This document shows, piece after piece, positions 25,401 to 37,400 of a stretch of 64,000 nucleotides of DNA. Each line of letters begins with the position of its first letter. Positions within the stretch are counted from its first letter, which is position 1. The position numbers were made by a program, and so were the translations under genes. The notes below the pieces were generated by a model. The model saw only the letters and a list, made by a program, of their open reading frames with translations. It ran no database searches and was not told where the DNA came from. The stretch spans positions 35,866,976-35,930,975 of the forward strand of contig OX381718.1 of assembly GCA_947462335.1 (NCBI GenBank), in the 5' to 3' direction. This stretch comes from Harmothoe impar. Its lineage: Eukaryota > Annelida > Polychaeta > Phyllodocida > Polynoidae.

Positions 25401-28400
25401 CTTCCAGACGCAGACAAGGTGTTCATAACATACATTTTGTCCACACTTTATCAACACTCAGCATCACAAAACCAATCATCACAGAGTATCCGCAAACACA
25501 GTTTGTCCGCATCCAACTGCAACGAAGTGTCCACAAAACTCAATTTGTCTAAACAGAAACATCACCATGTGTTCACAAAATTGCTCTGTGTATCGAGACT
25601 GAACACTTAGTCCACAGTCTACGATGACGGAATGTTCACAAGGCACACTTTATCCACACAAAAGCAATACAAAATGTCCATACAGATCACTTTGTCTAAA
25701 CAAGAACCATCTCAAAATGTCCCAAGGCACATTCTGCCCACATACACCATCACAAAGTGTCCACAGAAGGCACAAAACTATATCCCTAAGTATCCATAAA
25801 GTAAGAGTTTAAGCAAAACCAGCACATGAAAATCAGGTGATAGGTCCCTCTTTTTTTGTTGACTATGCTGTTCAAAGGCATGTGGACAATAAGGGGCACC
25901 GCAGGGCGGGGCAAAGACACGTTTTTCAGTAAATTGTGGATTTCACTGTTTTGCTCAGATAGGGTGGGAATATTTAAACCCAAAACACAAATGTAGTATT
26001 TTAGCGAAAATGGATACTTGGTTTCATCAGTGTTTAAATCTGAGACTTACCGACCCTGGACCAAGCATTATAAGCACTTTCACCATGAACCTTGCCTGCA
26101 ATTCTTGCCTTACACATACATCTGGATATGCGGGAGTACTTGTGGGAACAGTTATAGCCCTAGGTGACTAATTATAAAGGCAGGTAACAGGAACAGATTC
26201 GGGCTTTTAACCCAATTGTTCCAAATTGGAGACACTCTTTCATATCTAAATCCAATAATATCGATAATACTCACAATAGGAAAATATCCACTCCTCGTCT
26301 GTCAGCGCTATGTAGTACTTATGGTCAGACAGGAGATCCTTAACAGCCTCGTGTATGTCAGAGTTCACAACCTTTAGCAGATAGGCCGAATGCTCAGCGC
26401 AAACTGCCTGTGCCTCATAAAAGGACCGAGGCTCCATCTCTATGGTGATACATGCACCATTCGCCCAGTGGTAGCCCCTCAATGTCTTACAGTCATAGTC
26501 TGAAATGTCTAACAGTAGATAAAAAAACACATTATATATCTATATTTCTACATAGATAGAGGTGTTCAAGGCATTTGGCAAATGTTACATCCCCTATTAC
26601 AAATTGTGTGTTATATCCTGGACTATGGGGAAATGCAGCCATTTAAGAACTAAGGTTGATTATTGAATATAACTGGATCTATCAGATCAAGAGACAGACT
26701 CCAAAAGGACTGAATGTAAATACGGATAAAGAGACAACAAATTTCACCTCAAATGCAACGTCAAAAGACTGAGCGAGCGGTGGGCGGAAATGGACAGGTG
26801 GGGCCAGCTTGGGGCGCCCCCTGGATTAGACATAGAGAACCACCAATTGCCGCTGCTCCCAAATATATTACTGTTATCCGGTCGGACTGATATCATACAT
26901 ATATTACTGGAGCGCTAGAATGAGATGACATAGACATGGATGACAAAGACATAGATACACTTTTGCCTAAATTCCTGACGTACAATCTGACAAGATAAAG
27001 GCCAAAAGCCCAAACAAACAACACTTTTGCCAATTTACCAGGAACCCCAATGGTCAGATACTAATGCATCCTTGATTCTACGACATTTATAATTATCAGA
27101 TATGTAATATAATACAGCAAGAGACCTCCAATCTCCATAACGCTTGACCTCATTAAGAGGAAGAAAGGAGGCTAAATAAGTAGCCGCCCCCCTCCTTAAA
27201 CTATGCGTATCATAATCTCCTGTGAGACCTGCTCGCTTACACTTAGACTGAAGTTCAGTGCAGAAGGCACGGTATGAATATGGGAACAGAGGGTCATCCT
27301 TAGATAACACTGTACTATTCAAGTAGGATTTGATGTGACCCACCGGACACAATGGCGAGTTCCCTGAGTTCAATACTGGGATGAGGAGGACACGCTCCTT
27401 AAACTGGATTGTCTTGGAACTAGTAATGAAAACGTCCATGTTCTGACCCCTGAATAATAAGTCTTTGACCCTGAGGGTATGGGGTGATGCGGTCACATGA
27501 CCTGCTCTCAACAGACATCTATAGCATAAAGTTATGGCACACCAGAGCATTAGGTCCGACCCAACTGACAAATCCAAGGTACGATAAATCAGCAGTAAGT
27601 CCTCTGGAGATAAGGGGTCTACCTGGCGAACCTGACAACCTAATGACCTTTTTGCGCCAGCCAATGTCTCCTTCATCAAGTAACAGTTTGGGTCTATATG
27701 TGGTACTCCTTGAATGTCATGTAGTAACCAAACTGAAGAAACATAGTTCTTAATAGTAGAATAAGTCAGTGTCTTAGCCAGGTGTGTCACATACAAACAC
27801 ATGGTTGTCACAGTAGCTGGGAGGGGGCACAGGTAGTGATCCTCACAGAAAGTCCTGAATCGGTTCCACCTTGATTTATAAGCCCTACGTGAGTTATCAG
27901 CGGCCGCGTTCTCCCTCAGGACTTCCCAGTCGTGGATCAGATCTGACAATCCTACAACAACATTCGGTGAAGTCAGGTAAGGTAGCTGAACAAATAGTTA
28001 CACAATCTGGATTGTTGAGTCGGGACAACGAGTCAGCTACCACGTTGTTGACTCTCGGGATCCAGTTACACCGAATATTGATGTTATAGAAACAGCATGA
28101 CCAGAATAATTCCCGAGCCCAAGCCATTGCTGTGGCATTGCTACTCTTACCCGTGCGGAGAACCCCAAGGACCTGAGTATTGTCAGTGGTAACTTGGACT
28201 GTCGAGTTACGCCAGTTACCTCCCCATTTAGACAAACTAACCAAGACTGGCCATAACTCTTTCTCGTTTATATGATCGTCATAGGCCTCCTGGGGGGGAT
28301 GATATTCATGGTCACATCTATGACCAAGACCATCCCACAAACCCCATGTGTACCCATGGGCCCAATGGGCACCGAAGCCTACTTTAGAGGACGCATCAGT

Positions 28401-31400
28401 GAAGACCTCAAAACTAGGACTTTCGCCGTTTAAGACCCGGGCCTTACCATTGAAGTACACCATGAAATGAGCCCACCAACTCAAATCTAGCTTGACTAGT
28501 TCGTCCAATACTACTTCAACCTGACCCTCCGTGCATTTAAGTAGGTCGTAGATGCGCCTCGTGTACGTACGACCACCCTTTACTACGGTCGCACAATGAG
28601 CCAACAGACCTGCAAGTTGCTCCAAACGCTTGCGCTTGCATTTAGTGACACTTTGCAGTTCAGCTACCTCCTTAGATACCCTGTCCAATTTGTCCTGACC
28701 AATGGACAGGGTCATATCCACGGTATTAACTATAATACCGAGATATTTGACAGTTGTGGCGGGGGGGACTAGCTTCTTTTGAGAAACCTTGAAACCTAGG
28801 CCCTCCAACGTGGCCCCTAACTCGTCTTGAGCCTGCTGACATCCCTGAATAGTACTGTCAGTCACAAGGAAATCATCTAAGTAGTTGACACAACTGACAA
28901 ATGGTCCTAAGCTACCTACTTTAACAACAAAGTCGGATAACAAAGTAAACAGATACGGTGCACAAGCCAACCCAAAGCACAAGCGAAGGTCTTCAAAATA
29001 CCGGTTACCCTGCCCCAAATCCCAGCAGAAACCCTGAAATTTTCTGTGGGAGGGGAGGACAGTTACCGAACGGTACGCGCTGTCAATATCCGTAACTGCA
29101 CAAGCACTGTCAATTGTAATCAACTCAACAACATCATCAAGAGACTTATAGTGAAATTTCTCACAAGTTTCCCCCATGAAATTATTGATACTTTCACCAC
29201 CTTCATATCATTGGTACACACTCTTCCCTTGAAGTCTAACACTTTTGCTGCGAACCTGCAGGGTCTTAGTTGACACTCCACTCCTTCTACAATGTACATA
29301 CAGTGACAGGTACCACTAATACATGCTTGCCAAACGGGCAACCAACCCCCCGGGACCACCTCTACTGCGGCCACAGGTCGGGTACAATTGTAACTATCAA
29401 CACATTTGTTCAATACCGTAAATTCCGTAGTAATACTCACAAATTCCGGCAAACTTTCCCATAGCGAATCGTGAACGCAAGAAATTTCCACCCGTGCGCC
29501 GCCATCTTGGTTTTCAAGTAGACGGATCGGCGCGACTCCCAATTTGTTGCATTTAGTCGCCCAAACATTGTCCGAACCCATTCTCGCCAAATCTTCCCGA
29601 TCAATATTGTCGCCAGCTTGTTTGGCGACAAAATTCTCTTCGCACCACCCGTTGTACAGAGCTCCCGGATAGACCTCCACATTTTCGTCACAATTAATTT
29701 GACTATGTACCACAGAACCTGAACCGCGCGGCTCGTCAACCCGGCTCGACGCGATTCCCACAACTTCAATATTTCCCGTACAATTTCCGCCAGAAATACC
29801 ATAATTGCAAACTTCCTGAAAAATAATGTCGGCAGGTTCCCTGGCGACATTATCCCCATCACATTGAGTACCGTTTGAGCTTACGGGCGAATTTCTACAA
29901 TTTTCAACACATTTTTCATTGTTAAGTACACAGAATTCAGAGTCGCGCCGCGGGCCTCGTAAAACATGGCGGCCCCCATCAAAATCAACAAAGCTATCAC
30001 ACGCTGTCACTGGTGTGACAAACAAGTCATTTTCACGTACACAGGGGCTAATCCCGTCAACAATACACGTATACGGATCAATTTCACAGTCTATAATCCG
30101 GCTTACGTCTTTGTTTGTCCTGTGGAGTCACGCTGAGCCGCCCTGGTCGCCGTTCCTGTCTCCACCCCGTCGATAATTGGGGCAATTCAGCATACCCTGA
30201 TCATTGGATCCACAAGTGCAACTGTGTCTATACCTACACCCATCACACCTATGGTCTTGGGCGTGATCAAAGCAGATACCTCTCTCTGATGCAATCCTCC
30301 TCCACCCTGTCAGGGGCTGACGTCTGCCTGACCCTGACCCCTGGTTGTATCCCTGACTGCGGCCTCCTCGAGGGTTGGGACCCTTGCTGGATTGGTACCT
30401 GTGGGCTTTTGTACCACTGGTACCCAAATACATATTGGATAAGTGAGTGTCACCCCCCACAAAGGCCTTGCAGCCAAACTCCTTGGCCCTATCACGCATC
30501 TCGTAGTCGTATTCGACGAGGGCCTCGGTGGCATATATCCCCGTAGATGCCATCCAAGAAATATACGAGATGTGCTGGAGAAGGCCTGTGATGTAAAAGC
30601 CCCTCATGGATAAGTCCTCCATCAGTCTGGTTAAAAGATATATCAGTTTTTTAGGGTTATCCACCTGAAGTGGACGTCTCCTTTCAGCAACTGGTAAAAA
30701 TCTGCGCAAATCGAACTTACTCAGACTTTGCATGGATCTACCACCCAGGTTGTCGATTCCCGCGTCGATTTCCGCACCGTCAATGATTGCCGGGTCGATT
30801 CCCTCCTCCTCCTCCGGGTCAGGCACCCTCGGTGGCACTTCGGGCTGGGCACCAGGGTGCGGTGTCCTGAAGTTGAAAGGCTGCCGGCCCGGGTGGGCGC
30901 CATCTTGTTTCTCGGGCATACGAGCCATCATTTGGACCATCATGCCCTCCATTTTGGACATCCTTGCGTTCAGGTCAAGAGAGAGCTTGTTAAACTCCTC
31001 TAGGACTGCGGATAAGTCCTCCAGTTCGTGCAAGGATTGATCTAGATCAGTCTTGGTAGTCCCCTTGGTGGTCTTAGGCTTAGAGCCTCCTGAAGCACCT
31101 CCTGAGCTCCCTGGAGCACCACCTGTAGCCGCCGGCGGAGTCTCCTTTTCCTCCTCCTTTCCTCGGTCATCAAGTTCACTTTTTCTCCTTTCCCTTAGTT
31201 CCCTGTATTCCCGATCATCCTTGCAATAAGGACAATCTGACCTGCGTCCGTCAAACTCTTCTTTACAGCCCTCACAAAACTTGGGCATATTGACGGATAA
31301 ATGACGCACAGAGAAAAAATTGACCTTAATCCAACGGCTACTTCAAAAAGACTGAGCGAGCGGTGGGCGGAAATGGACAGGTGGGGCCAGCTTGGGGCGT

Positions 31401-34400
31401 CCCCTGGATTAGACATAGAGAACCACCAATTGCCGCTGCTCCCAAATATATTACTGTTATCCGGTCGGACTGATATCATACATATATATATATATGTATG
31501 TATCTGTGTGTCCAAATTCTCACAAATACCCCTTCAATAACGGTTGTCCAGTTTCAGGTTATACATAATCTATTGGCCCAGAGTGGATCAGCCCCATGCT
31601 GTCCCTGGTATCAGCTCAGAGGTGGGCATTTAGAGGGTGGCGGTAAGCACTTATTAAAGAGTGAGATTTGGTACTAGGTTACTGGTAAATTAAAAGTACT
31701 TACCATAGTGACAGATAAAGCGTTGTGGGTCGTGACAGTTATGTTCAGTCCACCGGAAGTTATAATCATTGTTCATCACAATACAGTGGTTGTAGGAGCG
31801 CACAGATGTTGGAGCGAATGTCTGGTACTGCTCTCCTGCCACAAGAGATGGGTAAATTATAGATAACTTGATGTTTTGATGACATGATATTATACACCAT
31901 AAGAATATATTGCGATGAGATTTTAAAGGGTAGTGTGCTTTTGTTACAACAAGGTCAACACGAGATATACTTCATGCTGAAGACAAGAGATACTATAGAT
32001 TAATAACTAAAATGCCATCCACACATGAGTTTTGATGGATAGATATGAAATATAGATGGAGATGTATGCAGTAGTATCACCGAGGGTTGGTCGGCCCAAT
32101 ATTACAACTGAAAAAATATTTTAAGTTATGCAATAAAAAATAGAACCTGAACTTGAGTGCATCATTGAGTTTCATAGTTCAATATATTGGTTGCATACTT
32201 CCCTTCTAGTGCCTCATGTGATACCGCTAGACAACTGGCCAAGAACAATGAAAATAGAGCATGATCTCATGCACCTCTATCTCTGTACTTACCGTCAGTG
32301 TAATATATTAACTGATGTCCATCTCCACCACAGTATTTGTCGATGACACCACCTGTCATTGTGATACCAGCTCCCGGACACACACCGTCACATGACCCAC
32401 TGTAAGAGCGGCCATGTTTCTGGTTCCAGTCAGCACCACAGCGGCACACCATGTTACCTTGGGCATCCTGAAATGATGAAGTATAGCGACATATAGGTAT
32501 ACATTCATAACAGTATATTAAAGCTGCCATACAGCCTCAGCTATACATTAATAGAGGAACAGTTACCTCCTCCAATTTGGAAAATGCAAGGGGAAATGTC
32601 AGCAAATTTAAGTCTTTTATACTTATGCCATGGGATCTTTATACTTATGTCATGGGCAATATGATGCTTCAAGGTCAATATGATGGCATTTCCGTTCACT
32701 GTACAGTTTTCTGCGCAGGTACATTCTCTAGTTTGACCATGGATTACTAGGGGACCTTTGTCTCATATTGGAACAAGTTATATCAAATTGTCCTAAAATG
32801 GACAAAGGTTTTGGCTGACCGGGCAAGAACCATCAACCTTTGGATATGAAGGCATCCATTCTGCCATTGCGCTATGGAGTCTGTGGTGGTGGCTGTCATT
32901 CAGAAGTCATACATAACTAGCTCTTAGTATATTTCTATTTCCTTTCAACTTTTTTTATTCAGTGGACAAAAACTTAAGAAATATGCCCGGGATCATATGT
33001 TCAAAAGGGGTTCTCTAGAGGGAGAACATTAAACCTATATCCTGAGAGAGTAATATAGATATTTAGCTACTTTTCAATACTATTTTATGTATATATGTGG
33101 CAAAACACTATATACTCCTATTATATGAAACACTGATTTAAGGCTTGAATATCTCAGAAAACAGCTTGGGACCCTCCTATTTTCTCAGCTTTGTTGGAAA
33201 GTGTATGCTATTATGGTCTTATGGCAAAAACCTGATGAAGTTCTAGCTACTTTTACACCAAGCGATTGACCCACCTTAAATTGTATTAACATCATATAAT
33301 ATATATATCTTAAAATGGTATTGGTAAATTACCATGTAGGGTCAACATGATGCTTTCTACATAAATTGTTTTCATCAATACCATCATTTTGAGTTATTAC
33401 ACAACCACTTTCATTGTGAAATAAGAATCTTTGAGTGAAAAGTTTTCCAGATCCAGTAAAAGGCAGTCTAATCGTATATGAGACCAAGATCGTGAAGGTA
33501 TCAAGACATTGTTTGATGGTTCTCTCCAGCATAGAGGCTAGATTATTACCGTCTGAGTACAAAGGTTGTGGCTTAGTTACAGTATTACACATGGCTTTGG
33601 AGTAAAAGCTAATTTGACCATCAAATGAGGCCAAGATGGAAAGTGAAGATACATAATGTGATGTAACCTAGAAACCATGGGCAAGTTCAACTACCTAGAC
33701 AAATATCTAACATTTGGACCCCACTGCACCGAAATGATCTACAAGCAAATGGTACTCCCCTGCCTAGAGTACTGTGCAATCATAAATGATGGTACTCCAG
33801 CCTGGGCCATCCGGAAGTGCCAAAAGATAGGGAACGACTGCCTCGAATTCTGCAACAACTTTATGGACGCACGGGATGCAGACATAAACTCAATGTACAG
33901 TGAGGGCAACCAAGACACACCCACTAGCTACTGGCCCTGATGTACAAAATCTCCATAGACAAAACTCAGGTTGTGCCCCCCAGGGCACTAAGTGCTAATG
34001 AGTCTACTCTAATGCCGAAGTGAAGTTATATAAATGTGTCACGGCACCACAAAGACATATATCTCAAAAGCCCACTCCACAGAGGACCGTGGCACTGAGA
34101 CAGCCTTACTCAGAACAGCAGAAAAAAGCCAGTAAACCGGATTTATTGACCTCAATCAAGGGGGAGCTTACACCATTAGCACCTCTTTTTGTCTAAAATT
34201 ATCCAAACTAGACTTTGACATAAAACATAAAATATGCAATACAGCACTTGACCATACATATGTAAATCAAATCTTGTCTATCTCTTCCTTTTAGCGTGTG
34301 TTGAAAAGCACCCAGTGTACTGTGATTACTATGTGCAAAAAGAAAGTTTAAACTCAAACTTAACTCATGGTTATATTCATTATTTCACATTAACATTTAA

Positions 34401-37400
34401 TTATAATCACCTTCTGAATACCAAGGACATAGAACTCATGGTTGTCATCAGCATCTGCTCTCTCCTTGCACATGGCTAGACAGTCGGATGGCTTGGTGCC
34501 TTCTGAGACGGTCAGTTGGATTGGCAGGTCAGGGTTACTGGGGTTGTCAATCCAACAGCCCTGGTAAGCAAGGACTCCCCAATCTAAGAGGAGAGAAAGT
34601 CTAGTGCTATAAATGGAACCTGAGCAGTTGAGAGGTAGCCTCTCCATAGCGATTTCTGTGAAGGAATCTCAAATCAAAATCAAAATTAAAATCATCATTG
34701 TTAGTAGGTTGTATGACAGCAGGACAGCTACATCATTAAATACCAAATAGAGTACAACAAACATCACATTTCTTGCTGTGTAAAAGAATGAACAAGAATG
34801 GTATGGTGTACTATAACATTTTTTATAATAGATGTAATATATAAATAAGGAAATGAGCCCTTTGATCAAGTCTTTCCGGGCATCAGTGAAACATTTTCAG
34901 CTTTGTTATACAACTATGCTGTGATGGACACCATACTGAATGTATTCAGTAGCCAGTGCTCCTCAACTACAAGACAATCCTCCCTGCTTTGCTATTCAGC
35001 CATTTGTTGTCTCAAAATGATTACCGTAAAACCTTGCGTATAAGTCTAACTCGCGTATAGCTGCAACTTGGGGCCGATCCTATAAGCCGCACTGGCGATC
35101 TGACTCACGTACTAGCCGCAGCTCTATGCGAGGTTTTATGGTATGCACTTTGCCCAGGCTCTACAGTTGAGTGATTGGGATTGGTATAGGGCATTTTGTA
35201 CTAATGTCTTGTGATAGTAACTTTGATAATAACATTTCTGCAGATCTTTAGAGCATTTACAGTAGTAGACAGTGTCAGAACCAGTCAATACCATACAAAA
35301 ACAATGATAATATTAGCAAACATACGTTTCTGCCAGAACCAGATGCGCTCCTTAAGACAACCGTTGATCCAAGTGGAGTCCCAGCCAAGTGCAGCAGCCT
35401 CAGTAGCCAGCAGCCCCTGTGAGTTGGGATCCTCTACAGCCGCCAGGTAGCCATACCTCCCAATACCAGCCGGTGTGGAGGTAGGGAGGAGGCTCTGATG
35501 GCAGTAGTCCTCAGCTGCATGCCAGTCTAGGCTCTGGTCCACAGACACAAAGCACCGTCCTAGCGTCTCATAGTCACCATTACACATCCGCACTGGACAA
35601 ATTGGGTAATGATAGACATCATCAGCATGATAAAATATGAGGACTGGTGTGATGGGAAAAGGAAGATGCTTACCGTATTTCCCCGTGTATAAGCCCGGGC
35701 TTATACAAGTACTAAGTGCTAAACTGACCAGGCTTATACACGGGGCAGGCTTATACTCGGGGCAGGCTTATATTTCTTTTAACTGTAGAAACACCTTGAT
35801 ACCTTCTTACAATTTTCTTAATTACCTACTATTCCGACACATTTACTGTAACATTTCCAATAATTTTCTCACCAATTTAAGCTTTGTCTCTCTTTAAAAT
35901 GGCTATATACATATATGGAGTAAATAGGGGTCACATAGCCGAAAGAATTATGTAAATACTCTAAGTAGAAGTGGAGTTATGGCCTGAAATATGATTTTTA
36001 TTGAGTATATATTACACCCCCAGGCTTATACTCGGGGCCCGGCTTATACAACACTAAGTCTCCTTTTGCCCAGGCTTATACACGGGGCAGGCTTATACAC
36101 GGGCCCCGGCTTATACACGGGCCCCGGCTTATACACGGGCAAATACGGTATTTGGATTGTATTGAACAGGATGACAGTTCCAATCATATCCCATTATAAT
36201 ACAATTATTTGCAATGAGCTATTACGTCTTCCTGCTGCAGTCACATTAAAATTTCTATGTTTGATACACAGGTGTTTTAAACAACAGGGACCAATATTAT
36301 TAAGTTCAATGGGGAGGACCATAACTATGGAAGCCGACGAGGGCCATATACATGCATTATGTCTCTTAGTACTTTAGTACATAGGCCCATGTACAATACT
36401 CTACAGGAAATACTATATATGTTTCTTTTGCTGTCAACAGTGAAAAATGTGCTGTCAGTCTGTCAACTTCTGTATTTGAGTTGCTGTCAATGGAGGAAAA
36501 ACACTCTCTGTCTGTCATCTATTTTTATTAAAGCGTCTGACAGGTATCCTTTAGGCCTGGGAGGTAAGAGGGGTATGGAAGAAGGTATAGTCAGGGGCAA
36601 GGCATTACAAGGTGTGGTGGGGCATGCCAGGGCATGGTATCAAATGGCAGGGCAGGATGTAACATGGCAGGGCATGGCGAGGCAGGGTATACTTGGGGAT
36701 GATATTGCAGGGCATGGCATGGCAGGGCATAGCATGGCAGTGAGTGAGTGAGTGAAGGAGTGAGTGAGTGAGTGGGCGAGGGAGGGAGGAAGGGAGGGAG
36801 AGAGTGAGGGAGGGAGGGCGGGAGGAAAAGAGTGAGGGAGGGCGGGAGGGATGGAGGGAGGGAAGGAGGGAGGGAGTCCTGCCCTGCCCTGCCATGCCAT
36901 GCCTCACTTCCCTACTCCCCTACACTCCTATCCGCCAATTCCCCTTCTCACACACTCCCAGCATGATCATTTAATACTTGACTCTGTATTGAGAACTAAT
37001 ACTAAAAGATACCTGTCACAAATTGGTTTGCATAAGTTGACAGTTTGACAGGTGAAAAATCCATATTGACAGCAATTCCTCTTCAACTTGACAGTGTGAC
37101 AGGTGAAAAATCAATGTTGACAGCAACTTATTTTTCCAACTTGACAGTTTGACAGCTGAAAAATCAATGTTGACAGCAACTTTTTTTCCAACTTGACAGT
37201 TTGACAACAGAGAAATCAATGTTGACAGCAAAAACAATTGCTTATATAATTATTAATATACTTATATTTTTATTTCTATCATTTCATATAGTTGTGGCCC
37301 TCCTCGGCTTCCGTACATAACTAAGTCTAATAATGTCATCTCATCAATATGATTCTAAGCCGTCCAAACAACACTTAATGAGTTGTTTGTAAATCCCAAA

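Larger units (their letters stand above)
26763..31487 (-). mobile_element. DIRS/Ngaro-like tyrosine-recombinase retrotransposon in intron 5 of receptor gene 1
   Basis: The element reads on the minus strand: gag-like ORF, reverse transcriptase-RNase H, then tyrosine recombinase. It is flanked by 142-bp direct repeats, as expected for Ngaro/PAT-type elements rather than the inverted ends of DIRS1 proper. The 5' part of the RT region is interrupted, so this copy is probably not autonomous. It lies in the same orientation as the host gene. Confidence 0.8.

Noticed and set aside
33329..33634. 101-codon minus-strand frame in intron 3 of receptor gene 1
   Set aside because: No splice sites of matching phase, no family resemblance; probably chance.
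36605..36974. Pro/Ser- and Gly/Arg/Glu-rich frames at 36.6-36.9 kb
   Set aside because: They translate the ggcatggca and gggagggaga simple repeats.
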